From Tomocerus qinae (taxonomy: Eukaryota > Arthropoda > Collembola > Entomobryomorpha > Tomoceridae), in assembly GCA_020055645.1 (NCBI GenBank), contig CM034546.1, positions 82,212,001 through 82,276,000 of the forward strand: a stretch of DNA of 64,000 nucleotides, read 5' to 3'. The translations under genes and the position numbers were made by a program. The notes beneath the pieces were generated by a model. The model ran no database searches. It saw only the letters and a program-made list of their open reading frames with translations, and was not told the origin of the DNA. Every line of letters starts with the position of its first letter. The first letter of the stretch is position 1. This document shows positions 21,437-33,827 of this stretch, piece after piece.

Positions 21437-23173
21437 GGCAAAGAGTGTAGTGTGTGGTAGCGTTTGAAACAGTCTCTGTTGACACATAATCTTTTACAGC
21501 ACTTCTCACAAGTGAATTTCGTAACATTACGTTTTCCATTTCGACGACAAAGGCAACAATCAGAGTAGTTGTTCCAAAGGAAAATGCTGTCCTGTAGTTC
21601 TTGAAGTTGTTAACGGGGCTAAATTAGATGGTCGGCCAATTTTCTTCGGTACTGAAGGGTAGGCTTCAAGAATTTCTCTAACTAGCTTACGCAAAAAATC
21701 CTTAAACGGCATATTTGGGTGATATTTTTTGTACAATGAGAAGGAATTGTGTTGTGATATACTCAGAAGATAAAATAATACCTTTTATACCATTTAATGG
21801 ATTTTCTATTTGCGGTATACGGTGCTAAATCTTTGTCTGCTTCATCAACTGCGCCCATATTTTGGTTATATTGAACAACACTGAGAGGTTTTTGACGAGT
21901 ATTGTTGGGATTATTCGATATGACTTCCATCATTTGGTGCTTATGGCAGGTTGAAATCATTAGTGCTGTTCTCTTGTCTTCCCATTTTTCAATCTGTATT
22001 TTCTTGTTGTTTATGACATCATCTTCGCCCTTACGGAGTTTGCTTTTCAATTTCGGCAATCCTTTTCTATTACTTTTGATAGTTCCATACATGTAAGTTT
22101 TAGATTTCAGTAATTTTTCTGCTAGATTTGGAGAAGTAAACCAGTTATCTAAGACAATACGATGCCATAGCCAAAGAAACGGCCGTACCAAAGTTATAAC
22201 AACAGCGCCTCCAAATCTAAAATTGTGTAAGTTTGATGGGTTTTCAAATATAGTTTTCTTTCCTTGGTAAGGAAGTAGATTCATAATAAAGTTTGAAGCA
22301 CAGTCAACCACATGAAAGAACTTTAGCACAATACGTACCCTATTGTTTAAAGCTCAAACGCCCCTTGAATCCCATCAAACTCTCGTCCACGCAAATGTGT
22401 TCACCTGGTTGTATGGCATTTACGAAGTTACGTAATAAATTGGGCATGAATGATCCTAGTTTCCATATTTCACAGTTTCACTTCGGTATCTATTATCACT
22501 AAAGTGAAGACATCTGAGTATGTTTTCGAATCTGCGCATGACATTATAGCAATTACAATAAGGTAGTTTACATAGTCATTAACGTCGAAAAGTGCAATAA
22601 AAATTATTAGTAACCTTAGTCGAATTATAGTGGTCCCAAAGATGGGCGTTAGAAGAAGAGGATCTCTAGACCAATAATCTTTTATACTGCAATTTTTGAC
22701 CAAATCCCATCAGCGTATGTAATGCAATGAACTGCCAAAGCTCGCCGATTCCAAATGGAGTATAACCATGAAGGGTTCCTGGCTTTTTTTCTTTCACTAC
22801 TTCGCTATAGAGTTCGCTTTGATTTACAATCTCACTCACCATTGCTTCATCGACAAACATTTTGAAAATTGATAGTGGTGAACAGGTTTCATCGATATCG
22901 TATTCGATGCTCCATTCTGGGGGAGCGCAGTTTTCTGCTTTTGGATCAAATGTTTTAGATGATTCCCAACTGCTAGTATCATCTATTATGCCATCTTCAC
23001 TTTCTATTTCATCATTTTCTTCATTTGCAATTTCTCTCATCGTTTTCTTCACCTACATTTTCCATTTCATCATTTTCTTCACCTGCATTTTTTACTTCAT
23101 CATTTTCTTCACCTGCATTTTCTATTTCATCATTATCTACAGTAGACGGCACAGGGGGAGGGATAGAAAAGCG
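21437..23173 (-). pseudogene. piggyBac-type transposase, main exons (PGBD4-like, frameshifted)
   Basis: A minus-strand acceptor (gctctgcag|CGC) at 23174-23175 opens an acidic N-terminal region with repeated GEENDE units. Next come PPEWSIEYDI and SIKDYWSRDPLLLTPIFG. A predicted short intron (CTAAG|GTTACT...GCGCAG) then leads to RFENILRCLHFSDN. All three catalytic Asp contexts of the DDD transposases are visible: HICVDESLMGFKGR, VLDNWFTS and NQNMGAVDEADK. A C-terminal Cys/His finger follows (FTCEKCCKRLC, then FKRYHTLHSL), ending at about 21437. Single-base frameshifts occur near 23030-23050, 22700, 22450, 22345, 21770 and 21580, so no full-length enzyme is encoded. Such enzymes insert at TTAA; I could not find the element ends. 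Two upstream exons lie at 32512-32757, beyond the inserted Helitron. Confidence 0.85.
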
Positions 23174-23199
23174 CTGCAGAGCAAAATAATCATTATAAT

Positions 23200-23456
23200 C
23201 AGTGTACGCCCTCCCACTGTGAGGATGGGAGAAATGCACTGTTAGAAATGGGAGGTGGGTGTGAATTAAGGATGGTGGGAGTGGGAGAAACGGGAGAAAG
23301 GGTTATTTGGGGTAATGTGGGCACCTAAAATCGCCCGTTAAATTCAAATAAGTGGGAGCTTCTCCCATTTCTCCCATTATTCACACCCTCCCGTTTCTCC
23401 CATTTCTCACAGGTGGGTGTGAATTAAGTACGAAATGTGGGAAAAGGCGTACACTG
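23200..23456. mobile_element. hAT-type MITE (257 bp) inside the Helitron 5' end
   Basis: The ends are CAGTGTACGCC / GGCGTACACTG, flanked by a perfect 8-bp duplication ATTATAAT (23192-23199 and 23457-23464). Removing it restores TCATTATAATAATAGC, the 5' end seen in Helitron copy 2. The interior is rich in 'gggagaaa' and 'gggtgtgaattaag' blocks in inverted arrangement. Confidence 0.9.
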
Positions 23457-23736
23457 ATTATAATAATAGCTACACAAGCACCCTTTAGCATCAACATACA
23501 AGCTTCAAATTACTGGATGTTCATCGCATAATCAGAACCTCAAATGATCATTTTCATAACGATCGTTTCATAGAAATCGTTTTCTGAATTTTTGAAAATC
23601 AAAATTTAACATGGGAGGGATAGGGGAAATTCAAATTGCCAAACCTATCTCCTCCTACAGTTTTCAACCAATCACAATCAAATTTTTTTTGAAGCTTCTA
23701 AGGACCAATATTGAGTACCTCAAGTAGCGGATTTTT

Positions 23737-24757
23737 AGCTCGCCTGAGTAAGCGAGCTTATAGAACCGCACAGTCTGTCCGTACGTCCGTACGTCTGTAC
23801 GTCCGTACGTCCGTCGCCACGATAACTTTCGAAAGCAATGATGGATATTGACCAAACTTGGCAAAAACAATGCCTATGGACCACTGACGATCTATATTGA
23901 ATTAAGGGTAAATCGGTCCAGTGGTTGCTGAGATACCGCTCGCTCACTTTGTCTTCATTTTGATAGTCAAAGTGAAAATTTGGCATTAAATGGACATTAA
24001 AAAGTTCAATGGCGTTTCCTATAAATTTTTAGCAGGATAGTATAAAATATTTCAATCCGCTTCTACCAAATTTGAGATTTTATAATAAAGCAAATTAAAC
24101 CGGAAAATAACTATTAGACGATGGAAAAAAATCTATTTTGGCTTTTTATTCAATTTTATAGTCAAATTTCCATTTTTTGATTTGCTTTAAATTTTGATAA
24201 TCATTATTAACCGATTTTAATTTTCTGTTGATTTTAATACTCATAATCAATCAAGATTGAATATCTGTTGATTTTCATAGTCAAAATTAATCAATTTTGG
24301 TTTTCTGTTGATTTTAATACTCATAATTAATCAATTTTGATTTTCTGTTGATTTTCATAGTCAACATTAATCAATTTTGATTTTCTGTTGATTTTCATAG
24401 TCAACATTAATCAATTTTGATTTTCTGTTGATTTTCATAGTCAACATTAATCAATTTTGATTTTCTGGTGATTATGATAATCGCTATCAATCAATTTTGA
24501 TTGAAATCGAATTTGATTTGCTGGTTATTTTGATAGTCAACATCAATCTGTTTTGAATTGCTGTTGATTTTGATAGTCAACATTATTCTAATTTGATTTG
24601 ATGTTGGCCTTTATATTGAATTATGAATTATATTAATCTAGTTTGAATTAGTGCTTACTTTAATATTCAAAATAAATTTATTTCTATTATTATCACAACC
24701 AAAATGTGCACACGGTCCCCTTTACTAAGGCGAGCTTCTGTTACGGCTTGCTGTAGG
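23737..24757 (+). mobile_element. 1.02-kb element with 40-bp minisatellite core
   Basis: It begins agctcgcctgagtaagcgag (hairpin-forming), followed by a ccgtacgt microsatellite (23777-23815). An AT-rich body and about 8-10 copies of a 40-bp unit (ttttctgttgattttcatag, then tcaacattaatcaattttga) follow at 24195-24620. The right block has gtgcacacggtcccctt and ggcgagcttctgt. The matching site in Helitron copy 2 (about 60830-60845) is empty: ggatttttgatattttg is continuous there. This shows an insertion with a T-run (TTTT) duplication. A 5'-truncated relative is at 4200-4893. Confidence 0.85.
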
Positions 24758-25059
24758 TTTTGATATTTTGATTCTTATTTAATGAATTTAGAAAATTCAA
24801 TTATCCATTCATGCTTCTCCGTGTATAAGGGGCTACAGTGACTACGCACTGTAAATGCGACTATGGCTCACATAGGTGGCGCAAGATCTCTTTCCCTTCA
24901 GCTTTAGCTACACCTAAACCTACGTGAAACAGACATAGATTTTTTGGTTCTTCAGTTTTCATTTTTGAAGATCTGTCATATCATTCATGATTTAAAATTA
25001 AATAATTGGACCAATTAACATATAAGTGGTAATTAAAATAACACGTTTAAATAAAGTGA

Positions 25060-28000
25060 GGGGATAGATTAAAACTAAAAAACGAGGAAGATTGAAATGG
25101 TTCAATTAAAATAACGGGGTTAATTAAAAAAAGAGGTTAATTAAAATAAAGAGGTTAATTAAAACAAAAAGGTTAATTAAAACAAAGAGGTTAATTAAAA
25201 TAATGGAAATGTTTGAAATGACGGGGTTATTTAAAATAACAGGGTTATTTAAAACGACGGGGTTATTTAAAATGACGAGGTTATTTAAAATGACGGGGTT
25301 AATTAAACTGACGGGGTTATTTAAAATGACGGGGTTATTTAAATGACGAGATTATTTTGAAATGACAGGGCTATAGAAAATGACAAGGTTATTGAAAATA
25401 CTGGGGTTATAAACAATGACGGGGATATTGAAAATGGCGGGGTTATTTAAAATGACAGGGTTATTTAAAATGACGGGGTTATTTAAAATGACGGGGTTAT
25501 TTAAAATGACGGGGTTATTTAAAATGACGGGGTTATTTAAAATGACGGGGTTATTTAAAATGACGGGGTTATTTAAAATGACGGGGTTATTTAAAATGAC
25601 GGGGTTATTTAAAATGACGGGGTTATAGAAAATGACAAGGTTATTAAAAATACCAGGGTTATAAACAATGACGGGGTTATTGAAAATGGCGGGGTTATTA
25701 AAAATGACGGGGTAATTTAAAATGAGGGGTTATTTATAAGGACGGAAGTACTCAAAATGACGGGGTTATTTAAAATGACGGGGTTATTTAAATTAATAGG
25801 GTTATTTAAAACGACAGGGTTATTTAAAATGACGGTGTTTTTTAAAATGACGGGGTTATTGAAAATACCGGGGTTATAAACAATGACGGGGTTATTGAAA
25901 ATGGCGGGGTTATTTATAATGAAGGGGTTATTTAAAATGACGGGGTTATTTAAAATGACGGGGTTATAGAAAATGACAAGGTTATTAAAAATACCGGGGT
26001 TATAAACAATGACGGGGTTATTGAAAATTGCGGGGTTATTAAAAATGACGGGGTAATTTAAAATGAGGGGTGATTTATAAGGACGGAGATACTCAAAATG
26101 AAAAGGGGGTTATTTAAAATGACGAGGTTATTTAAATTAAAAGGGTTATTTAAAACGACAGGGTTATTTAAAATGACGGGGTTATTTAAAATGACAAAGT
26201 TACTCAAAATGACGGGGTCATTTAAAATAATAGGGTTATTTAAAACGACCGGGTTATTTAAAATGACGGAGTTGTTTTAAATGACGGGTTTATTTAAAAT
26301 GACGGCGTTATTTAAAATCACGGGGTTGTTTAAAATGACCGGGTTATTTAAAACGACGGGGTTATTGAAAATGACAGGGTCAAAAAATGACGGGGTTATT
26401 GAAAATGATGGGGTGATTTAAAATGACGAGGTTATTGAAAATAACGGTGTTATTTAACAAAACGGTGTTATTTAACAAAACGGGGTTATTTTGAAAGACG
26501 GGGTAATTTAAAATGCAGAGGTTATTTAAAATGACAGGTTTATTTAAAATGGCGGGTTAATTTAAAATGACGAGGTTATTTAAAATGACGGGGTTATTTA
26601 AAATGACGGGGTTATTTAAATTGACAGGGTTATTTAAAATGACGGGGTTATTTAAAATGACGGGGTTATTAAAAATGACGGGGTTATTTAAAATGACGGG
26701 GTTATTTAAAATAATGCGGTTATATAAAATGACGAGATTATTTAAAATGACGGGGTTATTTAAAATGACGGGGTTATAGAAAATGACAAGGTTATTAAAA
26801 ATACCGGGGTTATAAACAATGACGGGATTATTGAAAATTGCGGGGTTATTAAAAATGACGGGGTAATTTAAAATGAGGGGTGATTTATAAGGACGGAGAT
26901 ACTCAAAATGACGGGGTTATTTAAAATGACAAATGAGGGTTATTTAAAATGACGGTGTTATTTAAAATGACGGGGTTATTTAAAATGACGGGGTTATTTA
27001 AAATGACGGGGTTATTTAAAATGACGGGGTTATTTAAATTGACAGGGTTATTTAAAATGACGGGGTTATTTAAAATGACGGGGTTATTAAAAATGACGGG
27101 GTTATTTAAAATGACGGGGTTATTTAAAATAATGCGGTTATATAAAATGACGAGATTATTTAAAATGACGGGGTTATTTAAAATGACGGGGTTATAGAAA
27201 ATGACAAGGTTATTAAAAATACCGGGGTTATAAACAATGACGGGATTATTGAAAATTGCGGGGTTATTAAAAATGACGGGGTAATTTAAAATGAGGGGTG
27301 ATTTATAAGGACGGAGATACTCAAAATGAAAAGGGGGTTATTTAAAATGACGGGGTTATTTAAATTAATAGGGTTATTTAAAATGACGGGGTTATTTAAA
27401 ATGACGGGGTTTTTTAAAATGACGGGGTTATTTAAAATGACGGGGTTATTTAAAATGACGGGGTTATTTAAAATGACGGAGTTATTTAAACTGACGGGGT
27501 TATTTAAATTGACGGGGTTATTTAAAATGACGGGGTTATTGAAAATGACGGGGTTATTTAAAATGACGGGGTTATTTAAACTGACGGGGTTATTTAATTT
27601 GACGGGGTTATTTAAAATGACGGGGTTATTTAAAATGACGGGGTTATTTAAAATGACGGGGTTATTTAAAATGACGGGGTTATTTAAAATGACGGGATTA
27701 TTTAAGTGACGAGATTATTTAAAATGACGGGGTTATAAAAAATGGCAAGGTTATTGAAAATACCCGGGTTATACACAATGACGGGGTTATTTAAAATGAC
27801 GGGGTTATTTAAAATGAGGGGGTTTTTTATAATGACGGAGTTGTTTAAAATGACGGGGTTATTTAAAATGACGGGGTTATTTAAAATGACGGGGTTATTT
27901 AAAATGACGGGGTTATTTAAAATGACGGGGTTATTTAAAATGACGGGGTTATTTAAAATGACGGGGTTATAGAAAATGACAAGGTTATTGAAAATACCGG

Positions 28001-31000
28001 GGTTATAAACAATGACGGGGTTATTGAAAATGACGGGGTTATTTAAATGACGAGATTATTTGAAATGGCAGGGTTATAGAAAATGACAAGGTAATTGAAA
28101 ATACTGGGGTTATAAACAATGACGGAGATATTGAAAATGGCGGGGTTATTTAAAATGACAGGGTTATTTAAAATGACGGGGTTATTTAAAATGACGAGAT
28201 TATTTAAAATGACGAGGTTATAGAAAATAACGGTGTTATTTAACAAAACATGGTTACTTTAAATGACGGGGTAATTTAAAATGACGGGGTCATTTAAAAT
28301 GACGGGGTCATTTAAAATGACGGGGTTATTGAAAATACCAGGGTTATTGAAAATACCGGGGTTATAAACAATGACGGGGTTATTTATAATGACGGGGTTA
28401 TTTAAAATGACGGGGTTATTTAAAATTACGGGGTTATTTAAAATGACGGGGTTATTTAAAATGACGGGGTTTTTTAAATTGACGGGGTTATTTAAAATGC
28501 CGGGGTTATTGAAAATGACGTGGTTATTTAAAATGACGGGGTTATTTAAACTGACGGGGTTATTTAAATTGACGGGGTTATTTAAAATGACGGGGTTATT
28601 TAAAATGACGGGGTTATTTAAAATGACGGGGTTATTTAAAATGACGGGGTTATTTAAAATGACGGGGTTATTTAAAATGACGGGGTTATTTAAAATGACG
28701 GGGTTATTTAAAATGACGGGGTTATTTAAAATGACGGGATTATTTAAATGACGAGATTATTTAAAATGACGGGGTTATAAAAAATGGCAAGGTTATTGAA
28801 AATACCCGGGTTATAAACAATGACGGGTTTATTTAAAATGGCGGGGTTATTTCAAATGGCGGGGTTATTTAAAATGACGGGTATATTTAAAATGACGGGG
28901 TTATTTAAAATGACGGGGTTATAGAAAATGACGAGGTTATTAAAAATAACGGTGTTATTTAACAAAACGGGGTTATTTAAAATGACGGGGTTATTTAAAA
29001 TGAGGGGGTTTTTTATAATGACGGAGTTGTTTAAAATGACGGGGTTATTTAAAATGACGGGGTTATTTAAAAAGACGGGGTTATTTAAAATGACGGGGTT
29101 ATTTAAAATGACGGGGTTATTTAAAATGACGGGGTTATAGAAAATGACAAGGTTATTGAAAATACCGGGGTAATAAACAATGACGGGGTTATTGAAAATG
29201 ACGGGGTTGTTTAAATGACGAGATTATTTGAAATGACAGGGTTATAGAAAATGACAAGAATATTGAAAATACTGGGGTTATAAACAATGACGGAGATATT
29301 GAAAATGGCGGGGTTATTTAAAATGACAGGGTTATTTAAAATGACGGGGTTATTTAAAATGACGGGGTTATTTAAAATGACGAGGTTATTTAAAATGACG
29401 AGGTTATAGAAAATAACGGTGTTATTTAACAAAACGGGGTTACTTTAAATGACGAGGTTATTTAAAATGACGGTGTTATTTAACAAAACGGGGTTATTTT
29501 AAATGATAGGGTAATTTAAAATGATGAGGTTATTTAAAATGACGTGGTCATTTAAAATCACGGAGTTATTTAGAATGACGGGGTTATTTAAAATGACCGG
29601 GTTATTTAAAATGACGGAGTTACTAAAAATGACGGGGTTATTTAAAATAATAGGGTTATTTAAAACGACAGGGTTATTTAAAATGGCGGGGTTATTTAAA
29701 ATGACGGGGTTATTGAAAATACCGGGGTTATAAACAATGACGGGGTTATTGAAAATGACGGGGTTAGAGAAAATGACGAGGTTATTAAAAATAACGCGGT
29801 TATATGAAATGACGAGATTATTTAAAATGACGGGGTTATAGAAAATGACGAGGTTATTAAAAATAACGGTGTTATTTAATAAAACGGGGTTACTTAAAAT
29901 GACGGGGTTATTTAAAATGACGGGGTTATTTAAAATGGGGGGGTTATTTTTAATGACGGAGTTGTTTATAATGACGGGGTTATTTAAAGTGACGGGGTTA
30001 TTTAAAAAGACGGGGTTATTTAAAATGACGGGGTTATTTAAAATGACGGGTTTATTTAAAATGACGGGGTTATAGAAAATGACAAGGTTATTGAAAATAC
30101 CGGGGTTAAAATCAATGACGGGGTTATTGAAAATGACGGGGTTATTGAAAATGACGGGGTTATTTAAAATGACGGCGTTATTTAAAATCACGGGGTTGTT
30201 TAAAATGACGGGGTTATTTAAAACGACGGGGTTATTGAAAATGACAGGGTCAAAAAATGACGGGGTTATTGAAAATGATGGGGTTATTAAAAATGACGGG
30301 GTAATTTAAAATGAGGGGTGATTTATAAGGACGGAGATACTCAAAATGAAAAGGGGGTTATTTAAAATGACGGGGTTATTTAAATTAATAGGGTTATTTA
30401 AAATGACGGGGTTATTTAAAATGACGGGGTTTTTTAAAATGACGGGGTTATTTAAAATGACGGGGTTATTTAAAATGACGGGGTTATTTAAAATGATGGG
30501 GTTATTTAAAATGACGGGGTTATTTAAAATGACGGAGTTATTTAAACTGACGGGGTTATTTAAATTGACGGGGTTATTTAAAATGACGGGGTTATTGAAA
30601 ATGACGGGGTTATTTAAAATGACGGGGTTATTTAAACTGACGGGGTTATTTAATTTGACGGGGTTATTTAAAATGACGGGGTTATTTAAAATGACGGGGT
30701 TATTTAAAATGACGGGGTTATTTAAAATGACGGGGTTATTTAAAATGACGGGGTTATTTAAAATGACGGGATTATTTAAGTGACGAGATTATTTAAAATG
30801 ACGGGGTTATAAAAAATGGCAAGGTTATTGAAAATACCCGGGTTATACACAATGACGGGGTTATTTAAAATGACGGGGTTATTTAAAATGAGGGGGTTTT
30901 TTATAATGACGGAGTTGTTTAAAATGACGGGGTTATTTAAAATGACGGGGTTATTTAAAATGACGGGGTTATTTAAAATGACGGGGTTATTTAAAATGAC

Positions 31001-32120
31001 GGGGTTATAGAAAATGACAAGGTTATTGAAAATACCGGGGTTATAAACAATGACGGGGTTATTGAAAATGACGGGGTTATTTAAATGACGAGATTATTTG
31101 AAATGGCAGGGTTATTGAAAATACTGGGGTTATAAACAATGACGGGGATATTGAAAATGGCGGGGTTATTTAAAATGACAGGGTTATTTAAAATGACGGG
31201 GTTATTTAAAATGAAAGGGTTATTTAAAATGACGTGGTTATTTAAAATGACGGGGTTATAGAAAATGACAAGGTTATTAATAATACCAGGGTTATAAACA
31301 ATGACGGGGTTATTGAAAATGGCGGGGTTATTAAAAATGACGGGGTAATTTAAAATGAGGGGTTATTTATAAGGACGTAAGTACTCAAAATGACGGGGTT
31401 ATTTAAAATGACGGGGTTATTTAAATTAATAGGGTTATTTAAAACGACAGGGTTATTTAAAATGACGGTGTTTTTTAAAATGACGGGGTTATTTAAATGA
31501 CGAGATGATTTAAAATGACGGGGTTATAGAAAATGACAAGGTTATTGAAAATACCGGGGTAATAAACAATGACGGGGTTATAGAAAATGACAAGGTTATT
31601 GAAAATACCGGGGTTATAAACAATGACGGGGTTATTTCAAATGGCGGGGTTATTTAAAATGACGGGGTTATTTAAAATGACGGGTTTATTGAAAATAACG
31701 GTGTTATTTAACAAAACGGGTTATTTTAAATGACGTGGTAATTTAAAATGATGAGGTTATTTAAAATGACGGGGTTATAGAATATGACGGGGTTATAGAA
31801 TATGACGGCGTTATTTAAAATCACGGGGTTGTTGAAAATGGCGGGGTTATTTAAAACGACGGGGTTATTAAAAATGGCTGGGTTATTTAAAATGACGTGG
31901 TTTTTGAAAATTACGGGGTTATTTAAAATGACGGGGTTATTTAAAATGACAGGGTTATTGAAAATGACGGGGTTATTGAAAATGACGGGGTCATAAAAAA
32001 GACAGGGTGTTTGAAAATAACGGGGTTAGTTAAAACACAGTGGTTATTCACAATGACGTTGGAATTTAAAACGTCGGGATTTTTAAAATGACGTCTATTT
32101 ACAATGACGGGGTAATATGT
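25060..32120 (+). repeat. 18-bp satellite array (atgacggggttatttaaa)
   Basis: About 7 kb of an 18-bp unit with periodic variants (attgaaaataccggggttat; tataaacaatgacgggg). It starts as 'ttaattaaaataacggggt' variants. Higher-order structure is visible: the block around 27326-28020 recurs 3,020 bp later at 30346-31040, and a shorter relative starts at 26098. The unit is a multiple of three and lacks stops in several frames, so long Met-Thr-Gly-Leu-Phe-Lys (plus) and Asn-Asn-Pro-Val-Ile-Leu (minus) open frames arise; these are not genes. Confidence 0.95.
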
Positions 32121-32511
32121 AAAATGTCGGAGTGATTTAAGATTATATGTAATATTAATGATATAATGAAAATCAGGATGCTGATACAAGGACCACAAAC
32201 TACAAACATTTAGTTTGTTTGGTTAAATGATGCTGAATTTGGTACACTATTATTATGTTGATTGGGTAAGTATTTTTTTTCCATGCATTGGATGTTGTAG
32301 AAATGTAGCAAGCAATTAAAAAAAATATGTGATAATTTTAATCCTTTTTTAATGTATAATGCACACTCATGATATACCGTCCCCATTAAGGGGTTACACC
32401 CATATCCCGTTCGGAGAACGTGCCTATTACTAGTATAATATAGTTATTAGACATTATTATTTTACATTGATGGGTGAATATTCAAATGGAATTATAATGT
32501 ATTCAGATTAC

Positions 32512-32757
32512 TAGATCTTCCCAATCAGAGCTCTGGCTATCAAGTAATAAATCACTGTCGTCGTCACTGTCGTCGTCACTGTTTTCGGTAGACATGCTTT
32601 CCACTTCAGAATCTTCGCCAATAATATCTTCTACTCATTGAAGAAATTAATAGTATTATTAAATCCCTAAAATATAGGTTTAATCTCAGATGATGGAGTA
32701 GAGTCTACAAACTATTAAAAAGGTTTGAGGTGATAAAATTTAATTACCTTCCGCCAT
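32512..32757 (-). pseudogene. 5' exons of the piggyBac-like gene
   Basis: The minus-strand ATG is at 32757-32755 (MAE, then one base). A GT-AG intron 32631-32747 follows. A 119-bp exon, 32512-32630, reads in phase and is strongly acidic (STENSDDDSDDDSDLLLD, then SSDWEDL). It ends GATCTA|GTAATC, phase 0, compatible with the acceptor at 23173 (RFSIPPPVPS). Acidic N-termini are common in piggyBac transposases. The exon assignment rests on phase, strand and acidic composition, so it is an inference. Confidence 0.55.
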
Positions 32758-32759
32758 TA

Positions 32760-33675
32760 CGACCTTCTTTCTTGTAATTAATAGCAGATTGAGACGTTTT
32801 TTTCGCGTATAAGTTTTCACAGCGTAAAATTTACATAAAATGTCAATAATGGATGATTTTTTATTGAAAATAGTCATCTTGCGCCATAATTTTATCGTAA
32901 CTACAATACGTATTGTAGCTTGCCCAAGTGCCATTTTGTACAACTACATGAATAGATGTAGTCAGTACAATTGACATTGAAAATAACTACATCCATTCTT
33001 GCATTTTGTCCCAACTGCGTACTATACAACTACGTCTATTATTGTATTTTCCCATTAAAATCGGTTGCCTAACTACATGAATTCATGTATTTTGAGCCGA
33101 AAATATTAATGTAGTGTCAATGCAAGTTTTTCAAGAGGTTTCAGGAAATTGTCAATATTTTCATGACCAACTGAAAATGTCAATATTTCAAAAACCAACT
33201 GAAAATGTCAATATTTCCACTATCAACTGAAAATGTCAATATTTCCACTATCAACTGAAAATGTCAATATTTCCACTATCAACTGAAAATGTCAATATAT
33301 TTCCATGACCAACTGAAAATGGCATCGCATTAAAGAAATATTCTACACTCATAAATACCCACCTTGTTTTGATAGTCACCTGGGAAAATCAGGAAAACTG
33401 GGAAACTTATTGAAATAAAAATGTGCTTAGAAGACATAATTTTATGATAATAAATCTCTTGAACATATGAAGATGGCACTTTCATACACATTTAAAACAA
33501 TAAGTCTACCACTTTATCCAACTCAAAATTTTTCTATTTAAGATTATTTTTAACATCGCTTTTGATAGTGGTTACTATGAATGAAAAGAAAGTGTGCGGC
33601 CTTAAGCCATTAGTTTCATAGCATTAAAATAAAATTATTATAGTTTCAACCAATTATATAGTTTCAATGACTGTA
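32760..33675. repeat. AT-rich flank with 28-bp minisatellite (33140-33320)
   Basis: About six copies of 'caactgaaaatgtcaatatt' plus 'tccactat' lie at 33140-33320. Between 32930 and 33120 the motif 'actacat' and its complement recur (ctacatgaatagatgtag), perhaps an element end. No gene is seen. Confidence 0.65.
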
Positions 33676-33825
33676 GCAAAACACAGGATGGGACAATAAA
33701 AAGTAGGCGAAGCTTGACACCAAATATACCGAGTGTTGATAGTGGCACATAATCGCACACACAACACTCGGTATATTTAGTGTCAAGCTCTACCTACTAA
33801 TTATAACCCGCATCCTGGGGTTTGC
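33676..33825. mobile_element. Palindromic MITE (150 bp), TA-flanked
   Basis: The arms read gcaaaacacaggatggg...gcttgacaccaaatataccg and their inverted copies, with a short loop at about 33742-33766. TA lies at both borders (33674-33675 and 33826-33827). No coding capacity. Confidence 0.7.
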
Positions 33826-33827
33826 TA

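Larger units (their letters stand above)
23190..32433 (+). mobile_element. Helitron copy 1 (9.24 kb, non-autonomous, satellite-bearing)
   Basis: The 5' end TCATTATAAT is at 23190, preceded by A. The 3' end is a hairpin (cccgttcggagaacgtg) 7 nt before CTAG at 32430-32433, followed by T. Insertion between A and T, 5' TC and 3' hairpin-CTAG are the Helitron hallmarks. Two other copies (60556-63275 on plus, 45590-48298 on minus) share both ends. No Rep/helicase gene is present. The content is an hAT MITE next to the 5' end, a shared 5' region (23465-23736), a 1-kb insertion (23737-24757), more shared sequence, then the 18-bp array and the 3' block. It sits in the second intron of the piggyBac-like gene. 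Confidence 0.88.

Noticed and set aside
25060..32120. CRISPR-like regular repeats
   Set aside because: The repeats are directly adjacent, with no unique spacers, and the setting is eukaryotic with introns and retrotransposons.
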